DNA of 64,000 nt from Petrimonas sulfuriphila (GTDB lineage Bacteria > Bacteroidota > Bacteroidia > Bacteroidales > Dysgonomonadaceae): positions 1,612,001-1,676,000 of the forward strand of contig CP073276.1 of assembly GCA_038561985.1 (NCBI GenBank), read 5' to 3'. Shown piece after piece: positions 14,255-23,534 of the stretch (its first letter is position 1; each line of letters opens with the position of its first letter). A model generated the notes under the pieces. The model did no database searches and had not been told where the DNA came from. It saw only the letters and a list, made by a program, of their open reading frames with translations. The position numbers and the translations under genes were made by a program.

Positions 14255-17210
14255 AATACTATCTGTAATTTTTGGTTTATTTTTTGTGGGAAACGTATTG
14301 GCACAAACCATTTCGTTTCCAAATGAAACTATGCTTTCCCGTATCGAACGTATTGCCGAAGTTGCCAAAGAAACCGGAAAATCCATTACGTATGAGTCGC
14401 AATTTTTAACCGATATTTCAGTTCCGCCACTCAAAACCACATCTGTCGACATTGAAACGTGGCTGCGTTTATCACTCGGGAATACACCGCTAACCTATCG
14501 TAAAATCAACGCTACACGTTTTGTAATCGTCCGTCGCACCGAAGAAAAACCCGCCTATGGAAACCTGGCGGGCAAAATTACCGACACGTTTGGCGTACCG
14601 CTTGCAGGTGCAACCATCGAAGTAAAGAATGCGCAAAAGGGAAGAATGACGGGATTGAATGGCGATTATGCGATGCCGCTTTCCACAGGTGTTTTTGACA
14701 TTGAAATCCGTTTTTTGGGATATGAACCGATAGAGATTAAATCCGTTAAAATAAACACAAAACAAACAACGCGTTTGGATGTGGCTCTGAAAGAAACAAA
14801 TGTTTCGCTAAACGAAATCGTTGTTACTCAAATTCCGCCCGAAAACACCATTATCGGCGCATTGCGAGCACAACGAAACACACCTTACGTGAGTGCTGTT
14901 CTTGCCGCACAGGAAATAGAACGCTCAGCCGCCAACACCGTTCGCGATGCGCTGCAACTCATTCCGGGTATCGTTACCACCGAAAATAACGGTATTATCG
15001 TTCGTGGCGCGGGCGGGCGATGGAATGAAATCGCCATCGACGGGATTCCGATATCCAACTATGATCCGGCGTACAACATTTTTTCTTTCGATTTATTACC
15101 CGTTTCACTGGTGGATAATATCCGCTTGTTGAAATCAGCTACCCCCGACATTCCCACGAGTTTCGGTAGCGCAATGACCGATATCGTCACAAAAGACATT
15201 CCCGAACGAAATTTCGTGCAACTGAAAGCAGAGCTCCAACAGAATCCGCAAAGTACTTTTCAAAACCAACGCGGACGAAAATACGGCAAATGGGATTTTA
15301 TTGGATTAGACGACCACAGTCGCGAAATACCGGAAAATGCTACAGAAATTCCTGCCGAACATTTTCGGATTTACGACCGCAAAACACCACCGTCACAACA
15401 ATATTCCGTAACTATCGGGCGTACACGAACATTATCTGATAACGGCAACCGTTTCGGGTTGTTGTTTTCTCTTTCTTACCAAAACACGCAACGGCAATCG
15501 ATTATTGAACATACGCAACGTGGCAGATGGAAAAGCATCGTGCAATACACGGGCAATATGAGCGAGAGCCGAAACGCGGGACACACATACGGCTACAACG
15601 CGGTTACGGGCGGAATGCTGAACGTGGGATGGCAATTTGCCAAAAACAGAATAAGCTTGCGGAATATTTTCACGAGAAGTTTCGATAACGATTTAACGGA
15701 AATATCGCAACACCTGGAAGACATTCCGGAGAATGACGAGAACCTGAGTCGTCAGTTTTTCAATTATCCTACATTCTCCGGTTTATTGCAGAACAAGCTG
15801 GATGGTCAGCACCTCATCGGCAACGTTTCGCTACAATGGAATGCATCGCACACGCTTGTGCAACGTGAGCGGAAAGATGCCGCGTTTTCGGAAATGTACA
15901 AGCCGTTGCGCGACGATTCACTCTTGTATTTTCTGCACAACAATCCTCAATTAAAAGACATCTACCCTGCATCGAGCGGACGATACCGAAATAGGGAACA
16001 AAGTTTCAGGATGGGAGCATCGGTTTCGTTTCCTTTTCATTGGGCAAATTCGGCAAGTAAATTCACTGCCGGATATAATGCCAACTACAAGCGCATCCGA
16101 TACGGATTCAGCGAATTGATTTTGCAGTATAAGAACACACCCGCACCGGAAATTTATCGGACGTTTGAGCAAGACAATTTTGAAAAAACGATGATGGATC
16201 ATTTCCCATTCGCGATGTTGGAGCACCGTTGGAGCGAAAAATTACGCGTGATTTGGGGTGTGCGTGCCAATTACGAAAACATTGTGCGCAAATGGGAGTT
16301 TATGCCATCGGCAAACGTTACATTCACGCCGATAAGAGATTTGAATGTACGTTTGGGATATCAACGTTCCGTTATTCATCCACAATTGGCTGATTATGTT
16401 CCTTTCCCTGTTTACGATACCTATTTACTCGGTACATCTGTTAACCGTCCGATACGTTCATCGTCTGTTCAATCTGTTGATTTTCAGATTGAAAAACAAC
16501 TAGGTGCGTTCGATTTTATTTCTGTCGGATTGTTTTACAGGCATATCAAGCATCCTATTGAACGTACCACTTACGAATATCGGCAAGACGAGCGAATGTA
16601 TGTGTTGCAAAACTCGGATAAGGCAGTTAATTACGGCATCGAAGCAAATGCGCGCAAACAATTGGATTTTATTGCCGATGCCGTTTTTATACGCAACATT
16701 CAATTTTCTGCCGGATATACGCTCACCCGTTCATCCGTTTACGGCAAGAGAATGGAAATGAGAGATAAAGACGAGTTTATTGAAACCGAGAGCATACAAA
16801 AACGGCCGCTTTCGGGACAGATGCCTTATTTGCTAAACATTGGACTTAACTATTCAGTGAAAAACCTGAATGCGAATGTGATATTTAACCGAAGTAGCCG
16901 TCAACTTTTTGTGTTGGGTGAGAACGCACACGGACACGAATACCGCGCACCGTTTAACTCGCTGGAAACCGCGATAAGTTATCGGTTGAAAAATGGTATT
17001 TCGCTTAAATTGAGTGGGATAAATCTATTGAATGCCAACGAAATTTTTTACACAAACACGCCCGACGATTATGTTCGCGATGAATATAATTTTCCGACTG
17101 AAAATCTTCTTCCACACAAATCCGAAAATTATGACGAAGGGCGCGACCCGGTTATTCATAAAACATACGATGAAAGAGCATTCTCCTTTTCTGTTAACCT
17201 CACATTCTAA
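14235..17210 (+). CDS. TonB-dependent receptor with STN and carboxypeptidase-like domains
   Basis: A 991-residue outer-membrane transducer. Order: signal peptide (MLRNFPKILSVIFGLFFVGN, cleaved after VLAQ), STN signalling domain at about 25-95 (ITYESQFLTDISVPPLKTTS), carboxypeptidase-regulatory-like domain at about 108-190 (GNLAGKITDTFGVPLAGATI), plug at about 205-310 (ANTVRDALQLIPGIV, VRGAGGRWNEIAIDGIPI), then a 22-strand barrel ending in FSFSVNLTF. It overlaps the FecR gene. The STN domain fits FecI/FecR signalling. No SusD partner is adjacent, which argues against a standard polysaccharide pair and favours a siderophore, metal or peptide ligand (inference). It is cargo of element A. Confidence 0.93.
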   Translation: MLRNFPKILSVIFGLFFVGNVLAQTISFPNETMLSRIERIAEVAKETGKSITYESQFLTDISVPPLKTTSVDIETWLRLSLGNTPLTYRKINATRFVIVRRTEEKPAYGNLAGKITDTFGVPLAGATIEVKNAQKGRMTGLNGDYAMPLSTGVFDIEIRFLGYEPIEIKSVKINTKQTTRLDVALKETNVSLNEIVVTQIPPENTIIGALRAQRNTPYVSAVLAAQEIERSAANTVRDALQLIPGIVTTENNGIIVRGAGGRWNEIAIDGIPISNYDPAYNIFSFDLLPVSLVDNIRLLKSATPDIPTSFGSAMTDIVTKDIPERNFVQLKAELQQNPQSTFQNQRGRKYGKWDFIGLDDHSREIPENATEIPAEHFRIYDRKTPPSQQYSVTIGRTRTLSDNGNRFGLLFSLSYQNTQRQSIIEHTQRGRWKSIVQYTGNMSESRNAGHTYGYNAVTGGMLNVGWQFAKNRISLRNIFTRSFDNDLTEISQHLEDIPENDENLSRQFFNYPTFSGLLQNKLDGQHLIGNVSLQWNASHTLVQRERKDAAFSEMYKPLRDDSLLYFLHNNPQLKDIYPASSGRYRNREQSFRMGASVSFPFHWANSASKFTAGYNANYKRIRYGFSELILQYKNTPAPEIYRTFEQDNFEKTMMDHFPFAMLEHRWSEKLRVIWGVRANYENIVRKWEFMPSANVTFTPIRDLNVRLGYQRSVIHPQLADYVPFPVYDTYLLGTSVNRPIRSSSVQSVDFQIEKQLGAFDFISVGLFYRHIKHPIERTTYEYRQDERMYVLQNSDKAVNYGIEANARKQLDFIADAVFIRNIQFSAGYTLTRSSVYGKRMEMRDKDEFIETESIQKRPLSGQMPYLLNIGLNYSVKNLNANVIFNRSSRQLFVLGENAHGHEYRAPFNSLETAISYRLKNGISLKLSGINLLNANEIFYTNTPDDYVRDEYNFPTENLLPHKSENYDEGRDPVIHKTYDERAFSFSVNLTF

Positions 17211-17295
17211 TTCACGTTTTTTTAACTAAGATATCGGTTAGGTTTTTAGCTGTTTTTACGTAATACATATAGATTATCAATCTGATGTAATTTAT

Positions 17296-18081
17296 ATGCA
17301 AAAACGACATAGAAACCGAAAACAATACTTTAAAGAGCTAGCACAAACATGCGAAAAATATTTTCTCCCATTTATAGAACATCATAAAGAAATTATTCCG
17401 GAACTCAATATTTTAGAAATTGGATGTGGAGAAGGTGGCAATTTGCAACCGTTTTCAAAGCGAGGATGTAAAGTAACCGGGATTGATATTTCCGATGTAA
17501 GAATTGAAGAGGGAAGACAATTTTTTCAGGAAGAAGGACTGCAAGGCAATTTCCTATACCAAGATATTTTTACAACAAGTTTTGAAGAAAAATTTGATAT
17601 CATCATTATTCACGATGTTATTGAGCACGTGCTTGACAAGAAACGATTACTGACAATAGCCACATCTCTCTTAAAAAGTAATGGATTAATTTATGTTGGT
17701 TTTCCGCCGTGGCAAATGCCATTTGGCGGACATCAACAAATTTGCCACAATAAAATAATATCTTCTTTACCGTTTATTCATCTTTTGCCTGAAAAAGCAT
17801 ATAAAATATTATTGGAGAAAACAGGGGTAAATCAGCGTACAATAACCGAATTGATAGAGATAAAAGATTGCAGGACAACAATTGAACACTTTAAAAAGCT
17901 CGTCAAAGAAATCGGATTAACACAGGTAGACGAAGCTTATTATTTTATTAATCCACACTATGAGAGCAAGTTTGGATTAACACCTCGCAAAACCTTTTCA
18001 TTATTTTCGGCTATTCCTGTTTGGAGAAACTTTTTTACCACATCGTATTTTGCTATTTTGAATAAGAAAAATCAAGATTAA
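17296..18081 (+). CDS. class I SAM-dependent methyltransferase
   Basis: A 261-residue methyltransferase. Motif I ILEIGCGEGGNLQPF (about 35-49) binds S-adenosylmethionine; an acidic residue follows in TGIDIS; motif IV is IIIHDVIEHV; FPPWQMPFGGHQQICHN lies in the substrate half. The lower GC content here than in the mob region suggests separate acquisition. It starts 85 nt after the TonB receptor and may be co-transcribed. The pattern is that of UbiE/Methyltransf_11-type enzymes acting on small molecules or lipids; the substrate is unknown. Confidence 0.85.
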   Translation: MQKRHRNRKQYFKELAQTCEKYFLPFIEHHKEIIPELNILEIGCGEGGNLQPFSKRGCKVTGIDISDVRIEEGRQFFQEEGLQGNFLYQDIFTTSFEEKFDIIIIHDVIEHVLDKKRLLTIATSLLKSNGLIYVGFPPWQMPFGGHQQICHNKIISSLPFIHLLPEKAYKILLEKTGVNQRTITELIEIKDCRTTIEHFKKLVKEIGLTQVDEAYYFINPHYESKFGLTPRKTFSLFSAIPVWRNFFTTSYFAILNKKNQD

Positions 18082-18160
18082 TGATAATTATCTGAATAAT
18101 AGAATAATAAACAACTATTTACACATTTAAAAACTTTATTTTATGAAAACAAATCTATTT

Positions 18161-19802
18161 AGGGTCTGCTTACTAATTCCCAATCAGGCACACAATTTCA
18201 TTTGTGGCCCGAGTGGATAAATGTTTATATTTCTCACTTTCATCAGTTTCGATAGAAACGAGACAAAATAAGACAGGGGAATATCCCTCATATGTCGGAT
18301 CAGGTTCATCACAAAAATGATAGCCCCTATCCAACTGTTTGATGTCGTGGCCAATCTGGCGCGGATATCATTTAAACCATATCCACGCTTGCCCTGACCA
18401 AACTTCCCTTCAACCTGATTGCGTTCCGCCGCTTCTCGTCGCTCTTTACGTTTTTGGTATCTGCTCTTTATCTCTTTTACCGGTTTTCGTCCCAGTGGCT
18501 CCCCGGTGTAGCGGATTCCTTTCTCTTTCAAAAACCGTCTGTTCTCCCGGGTAAGATATATCTTGTCCACCTGAACCAGCTCCGGGTATTTCCCTGTCAG
18601 TTCCCTAAAGCGTTCGACCTGTGCCTGAAGATCCTGCCCCTCGTTAAAGGCATCCCAGTCAAAATGATCCACCCTGGCATATCCATCCAGCAGGCTGATG
18701 TTGATCTTGGCGCCAAACTCCGTCTTGGCCTTGGCCTTGCCACGCACGATGGGACGTACATGCGGCTGATGAATGCTCACGATGCGATCTTCTACTTGAT
18801 GGCTCTTCTTCTTGTACATGCTCTCCTGTTGTTCCAGCAGATGCTGGATAACAAAAAAATATTTCAGTTGCCGCCTGTCAAAAGGAACCGGTTCATCCTT
18901 TATGGTGTCCAGCATCTCATTGATAGTTCGTACATCCCGTTTCAGATAGTTGATTTGCTTGCGTATCGCCTTTCGTAAAACGTTGGCAGGTTTTCTCTTC
19001 ATCTTCGATACATTCAAAAAATCCTTGCGTGCAACCCTTCTGTATGTACGGGGTTTATCTTTAATACCCAGTTTTAAACACAACTCATCAATCAACTCCT
19101 CGGCCTTTTGACGACTCTCGTTCAGCAGATCCAGATCGGTGGGGTATTTGATATCCGCATCACAGACTGTAGCATCCATTTGAAGTTTCCCCTTGTTCCC
19201 GGGATGCGGATCGGGATCGTCATCATTATCATCTTCCTCATCCGTCGCTTCCTTGTCAACCACTTCTTGATTTGCCCCGGCTTTCAGCTTCAACCCTTTT
19301 CTTATCAAGTCGTCCGTCAATGATTCAAAGACGTCCAGATCGATTCGTTTCCTGATGGATACCAGCAGTGATGGTGTCATCACCTGTTCATGGGTGAAAG
19401 CTTCGAGCCCAAGAAAATACTGCATGTAGGGATTTTCCTGGATCATCTCTATCACCCCGCGATCGTCTGTCTTCATGATGTGCTTTATGATGATTACTCC
19501 CAGCACAAGCCTGGCATCCTTGGTGGGGGCACCACGGTTGCTTTTGAAGTTCTTGTAATAAAGCCGGGCGAACTCTTCCCAAGGAACTATTTTTGAAAGA
19601 ACAACCCACCGGTTATTCTCATCCAGTTTTGCCTCGAAGGGCATCTTGAACTCGGAAATTGAAAGCTGTCTGGAGCTCTTGTATCGTATCATAAAATGCA
19701 AGGATTATGAAGTAAAAATACTCAATTTCTTGCAGTTATACAAATTTTATATCAATCAATTTGCTGATTTTCAGCATAAATATCCATTATTCAGCAGACC
19801 CT
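18161..19802 (-). mobile_element. insertion sequence, IS1182-like (IS5 superfamily)
   Basis: 1642 bp with terminal inverted repeats that begin AGGGTCTGCT at both ends (18161-18170; reverse complement at 19793-19802), extended imperfectly by several bases. It is flanked by a 4-bp duplication ATTT (18157-18160 and 19803-19806). One transposase gene fills it. Family assignment rests on transposase length and the 4-bp duplication. Confidence 0.9.
18184..19692 (-). CDS. IS1182-like transposase
   Basis: About 502 residues, starting at MIRYKSSRQLSISEFKMPFE (an alternative Met lies 9 nt upstream). The N-terminal InsH-type domain (DUF772-like) has VPWEEFARLYYKNFKSNRGAP and VLGVIIIKHIMKTDDRGVIE; a strongly acidic insert (EEDDNDDDPDPHPGNKGKLQ) precedes the first catalytic region, QMDATVCDADIKYPTD. 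The later DDE part includes VDKIYLTRENRRFLKEKGI and the glutamate region RNQVEGKFGQGKRGYGLNDI. The frame is open and looks intact, so the IS may still be active. It lies antisense to the gene it interrupts. Confidence 0.88.
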   Translation of the reverse strand: MIRYKSSRQLSISEFKMPFEAKLDENNRWVVLSKIVPWEEFARLYYKNFKSNRGAPTKDARLVLGVIIIKHIMKTDDRGVIEMIQENPYMQYFLGLEAFTHEQVMTPSLLVSIRKRIDLDVFESLTDDLIRKGLKLKAGANQEVVDKEATDEEDDNDDDPDPHPGNKGKLQMDATVCDADIKYPTDLDLLNESRQKAEELIDELCLKLGIKDKPRTYRRVARKDFLNVSKMKRKPANVLRKAIRKQINYLKRDVRTINEMLDTIKDEPVPFDRRQLKYFFVIQHLLEQQESMYKKKSHQVEDRIVSIHQPHVRPIVRGKAKAKTEFGAKINISLLDGYARVDHFDWDAFNEGQDLQAQVERFRELTGKYPELVQVDKIYLTRENRRFLKEKGIRYTGEPLGRKPVKEIKSRYQKRKERREAAERNQVEGKFGQGKRGYGLNDIRARLATTSNSWIGAIIFVMNLIRHMRDIPLSYFVSFLSKLMKVRNINIYPLGPQMKLCA

Positions 19803-20442
19803 ATTTAACAAAATTGGTTTAAGCATCGTGCTTATTGTTCTTTCTGCTTTTTTGTTCTCAAAAGCACAATCCCAGATCAGATACGCCTCTGATGGGAAAT
19901 TGACTATCGGAAACACTCAACCTTATGAATTTTATGGACAAACAGTTGAGGGAAGTGGAATGTATTTTAAGTCTCTCACAAACAGATTCTTGCAACTTGA
20001 TGTTTCTCCGTCTAGTCCGAGAATAGCTGGAACAGGAAATCAAGTCGTTTTTTATAACACTAAAACTAGCACATTCAACAGTATTCAAGTGGCAAATGTG
20101 TATAACTATTCTGATGCTAAAGCTAAAACAAACATTCGCCCTTCGATGTATGGTTTAAACGTAATTAGCCAACTGCGCCCTGTAACTTATCAGTTTGCGG
20201 GCGAAAAAGAAATGGGGCGAAGCAGTAATTTAGAAATTGGATTGCTCGCCCAAGAGGTTGAAAAAATCTTGCCAAACATTGTATATACAGATGATGAAGG
20301 CAAAAAACTAATAAACTACATTGCTTTAATTCCGGTGTTGATTGAATCTGTGAAAACACTTCAAGCAGAAGTAAACGAATTAAAGAAATCCGCTAAATAG
20401 ATATTATATAATACATTATGCATAATCTAAACCGTAATATTT

Positions 20443-22281
20443 ATGAGATATATAAAATTTATCGTTTCTGTGTTGTTCTTCATGTCTTTGACCTTTGTTG
20501 GTTGTTCTGATGAACAAGTCTTAGATAATGAGACAATTGAAGAAACGAACATTAGTAGTACCCGAGCGGTAGAAATTACCGACTATTATTGGTATCAAGG
20601 CAAAAAAATCGGGTTGAATAAGAACGAAAGGAAAAAATTCATCCTTTTTAGGCAAGAAGATGTTATGAAGTTGAACGCGAATTTTGCTAATTTTAAATTT
20701 ACCGATTCGCCTTCCGAAGTTAAAATCTCTCCCAAAGTGAAAAACTCAAAAGCAACAACTTTGGGCTCATCCTTAATGTGGGCAAGCATTGAAACTTCCG
20801 AATCTCTTATGAAATATAGTGAAATTCTTTATGAAGCTCCTTATTTTACAACCAAGGATGGATATGAATTAGGACTGAGTCATTTGTTCTATGTAAAATT
20901 GAAAGCCGAAGAAGATATAGATATACTTACAGAAATGGCAACCAAATTCAACGTTGAAATCATTGGAAACAATGAATATATGCCGCTATGGTATACACTA
21001 GGATGCACAAAAATGTCGAATGGAAATGCTTTGGAAATGGCAAATATTTTTTATGAGACTAATTTGTTTGCAGAAGTACATCCGGACTTGATGACACCAA
21101 TCATTACAAGTTGTGTTAATGATACGCACTTTAATAGTCAATGGAACTTGTTGAATACAGGACAAAATAACGGAACTTTAGGCTTTGATATAAGATATTG
21201 TGGCACCAGAAGTATCACAAGCGGTTCAAATGGAATTATTGTTGCAGTAATTGACCACGGAATTCAGTTAAATCATCCGGATTTGAATATCCACCCGATA
21301 AGCTATGACACAGAAACAGGAACATCGCCAAGTATCGTAAGAGGAAATCATGGTACTGCTTGTGGAGGTATAATAGGAGCAGTATCGAATAATAATCTTG
21401 GTGTTGCAGGCATAGCATCTAATTCGCCATTAATGTCTATAAGCAATAATTTAATTTCTGCTCCCGACTACAATCAGAAAGTTGCAGATGGATTTAATTT
21501 TGCTAGGACTAATGGCGCTTCTGTTATTTCCAATTCTTGGTTTTCACCAACTCCACAGGCTATACTAACGGATGCTATTCAAAATGCAATATCAAATGGT
21601 AGAAATGGCAGAGGGTGTGTTGTAGTTTTTGCGACAGGTAATGATAATTCAGCTGTAAGATATCCAGCCAATGCAATCCCAGATATCATTGCTGTTGGGG
21701 CAATGAGTCCTTGTGGAGAAAGAAAAAGTCCAACTTCCTGTGATGGCGAAAGCTGGTGGGGAAGTAACTTTGGAACAACGCTAGATATTGTCGCACCGGG
21801 GGTATTTATTCCAACTACAGACAGAACAGGAAGTGCGGGATACAGTTCAGGAGACTATTTCTTGACTTTTAATGGAACATCCTCCGCATGTCCTCATGTT
21901 GCTGCGACTGCTGCATTAATTTTATCAGAAAACCCATTGTTGACACAAAGGCAAGTTGCTGACATTATTGAGAGTACTGCACAAAAAGTTGGTAATTATA
22001 GCTATTCATCAACAAGCGGAAGACCAAATGGCACTTGGAATCAAGAAGTGGGATATGGTTTGTTGAATACTTTCGCGGCTGTAGCAAAGGTAAAAAGTGA
22101 AACTCTTAGTTTTTCAAACCAAAGTATTTATTCAAATTTATTTGCTGGTAAGTGGAATGTAGTTGCAAATAATGTAAGTGTGTCAAATAATGCACACTTG
22201 ACCTTGAATTTTGGAGAACAGATAACTATCAATCCACCGTTTACGGTAAATATCGGTTCGCAACTAAGTATTTATCGATAA
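20443..22281 (+). CDS. subtilisin-like serine protease lipoprotein (S8)
   Basis: A 612-residue predicted surface lipoprotein: signal peptide MRYIKFIVSVLFFMSLTFVG with lipidated Cys21. About 200 residues of prodomain-like sequence precede the S8 domain. The catalytic triad is visible as VAVIDHGIQLNHPD (Asp), GNHGTACGGIIGA (His) and FNGTSSACPHVAATAAL (Ser), with the oxyanion Asn in VVFATGNDNSAV. A short C-terminal beta region ends NPPFTVNIGSQLSIYR. It is 42 nt downstream of the S74-domain gene and may form a unit with it, for example as a processing enzyme (inference). Low GC content is consistent with foreign origin. Confidence 0.9.
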   Translation: MRYIKFIVSVLFFMSLTFVGCSDEQVLDNETIEETNISSTRAVEITDYYWYQGKKIGLNKNERKKFILFRQEDVMKLNANFANFKFTDSPSEVKISPKVKNSKATTLGSSLMWASIETSESLMKYSEILYEAPYFTTKDGYELGLSHLFYVKLKAEEDIDILTEMATKFNVEIIGNNEYMPLWYTLGCTKMSNGNALEMANIFYETNLFAEVHPDLMTPIITSCVNDTHFNSQWNLLNTGQNNGTLGFDIRYCGTRSITSGSNGIIVAVIDHGIQLNHPDLNIHPISYDTETGTSPSIVRGNHGTACGGIIGAVSNNNLGVAGIASNSPLMSISNNLISAPDYNQKVADGFNFARTNGASVISNSWFSPTPQAILTDAIQNAISNGRNGRGCVVVFATGNDNSAVRYPANAIPDIIAVGAMSPCGERKSPTSCDGESWWGSNFGTTLDIVAPGVFIPTTDRTGSAGYSSGDYFLTFNGTSSACPHVAATAALILSENPLLTQRQVADIIESTAQKVGNYSYSSTSGRPNGTWNQEVGYGLLNTFAAVAKVKSETLSFSNQSIYSNLFAGKWNVVANNVSVSNNAHLTLNFGEQITINPPFTVNIGSQLSIYR

Positions 22282-22352
22282 TAATAATTCAAATCCATTT
22301 ATGTTCAAAAATAACGGGGTGAGTATTTCATCCCGTTTTTCTTCCTGGTTTA

Positions 22353-23477
22353 TCACATCAACCTTCTCAACTCCTCCGCATCTGGTAAAACACCCCGATA
22401 TTTCTCCGGCAATTCCGTTGCCAATTTGTAAGTGGCAACACCCATCGGTTTAGATGTATCTCTGAGAGCATACTCCACAATTTTTTCTTTCTTCGATTTG
22501 CAAAGAATAATGCCGATGGAACGGTTCTCGTGCGGCAACCGAACCAAATCATCAAGGGCGGAAAGATAGAAATTCATTTTCCCGAGATATTCAGGTTTAA
22601 ATTCCCCCCGTTTTAAGTCAATCGCTACCAAACATTGCAATTGGCGATTGAAGAAAAGTAAATCGACAAAATATTCTCTGTCTTCGACAATAAAGCGATG
22701 CTGATTACCGATAAAGGCAAAATCCTTTCCCAACGACATAATAAAGTTTTTGATATTCAGCACGATTTCACTTTCGAGTACGCGTTCATCCACCTCGTCG
22801 TCGGGCGATTCAATATTGATGTAATCCAACAAATATTCATCTTTAAACGAAAGGAGTGCTTTCCGACGCAAGTCGGCATCGGAAATGGTTATGGCAAAAT
22901 TGTTGGGAAGTTTTCCTTGTTTTGCAAAAAGATTTGATTTTAGATTGTTTTGTAAAACCCTATAATTCCAAAATTCAGTTGCACATTTTCCAATGTAAAA
23001 AAAGCGTTCTTCTAACGTTTTGGTTTTGATAATTATCTCATAATGATGTGAGAACCCAACAGATAAAAAACTATTCCACGTATCCATCTCTAAATCGTCC
23101 GACACTGTCGGACGATTTGCGGCCAACAAATCAATCTGAATTTCGTCCGACAGCATCGGACGAATTGATTGTATGTGATTTTCAGTGATTAAGTATGGTT
23201 GCCATTCTTCATAAAATTGTCTCATGCGTTTGATATTTGCGGGCGAAAACCCTCTCAATCCGGGCAATTCCTGTTGAAGTCTTTCTGAAATACTTTCAAT
23301 GGCGCCGGTTCCCCAAAAGTGGTTCCGGCTATTTTCGGAAATAAATTTCCCGATACCGAAATAGAGCGAAAGCATTTCACGATTAGCTAATTTTGCAGCC
23401 CTATAACGACTTTGTAAAATCGCATTTTTTATTTGCCGAACGACGTCAGCATAATTTATGGATATACTTTGTTCCAT
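22353..23477 (-). CDS. DUF1016 (YhcG-type) PDDEXK nuclease
   Basis: A 374-residue protein with an N-terminal DUF1016_N domain (ADVVRQIKNAILQSRYRAAK, LSLYFGIGKFISENS) and a C-terminal PDDEXK nuclease domain: FVDLLFFNRQLQCLVAIDLK carries the Asp and Asp-x-Lys catalytic residues. Such proteins occur with restriction systems and mobile elements; their exact role is unclear. An unusual linker (about residues 103-134) holds RPMLSDE and RPTVSDD, encoded by two DNA palindromes at 23096-23114 and 23144-23162. It is convergent with the S8 protease and upstream of the integrase on the same strand. Confidence 0.88.
   Translation of the reverse strand: MEQSISINYADVVRQIKNAILQSRYRAAKLANREMLSLYFGIGKFISENSRNHFWGTGAIESISERLQQELPGLRGFSPANIKRMRQFYEEWQPYLITENHIQSIRPMLSDEIQIDLLAANRPTVSDDLEMDTWNSFLSVGFSHHYEIIIKTKTLEERFFYIGKCATEFWNYRVLQNNLKSNLFAKQGKLPNNFAITISDADLRRKALLSFKDEYLLDYINIESPDDEVDERVLESEIVLNIKNFIMSLGKDFAFIGNQHRFIVEDREYFVDLLFFNRQLQCLVAIDLKRGEFKPEYLGKMNFYLSALDDLVRLPHENRSIGIILCKSKKEKIVEYALRDTSKPMGVATYKLATELPEKYRGVLPDAEELRRLM
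23096..23162. repeat. two palindromes inside the DUF1016 gene
   Basis: CGTCCGACACTGTCGGACG (23096-23114; 9-bp arms) and CGTCCGACAGCATCGGACG (23144-23162; 7-bp arms) lie 29 nt apart in coding sequence and are translated in frame. Confidence 0.75.
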
Positions 23478-23534
23478 TGAGAGAAGTTTTTTGTTTCAGT
23501 TGTAAACTCTTTTACAAAGTTAAATATTTTCCGT

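Larger units (their letters stand above)
18143..20400 (+). pseudogene. S74-type tail-fibre-domain exported protein, split by an IS
   Basis: The IS at 18161-19802 is inserted after codon 6. Removing it and one copy of the ATTT duplication restores a continuous 203-codon frame: MKTNLF joined to NKIGLSIVLIVLSAFLFSKA, a signal peptide. The mature part ends in an intramolecular-chaperone/peptidase S74-like domain: YSDAKAKTNIRPSMYGLNVI, then LEIGLLAQEVEKILPNIVYT, and a C-terminal coiled coil (LIESVKTLQAEVNELKK). Such domains trimerize and may self-cleave on fibrous surface proteins. As it stands, the signal sequence is cut off from its start codon, so export should fail unless a restart near 19828 is used. 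Confidence 0.85.
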
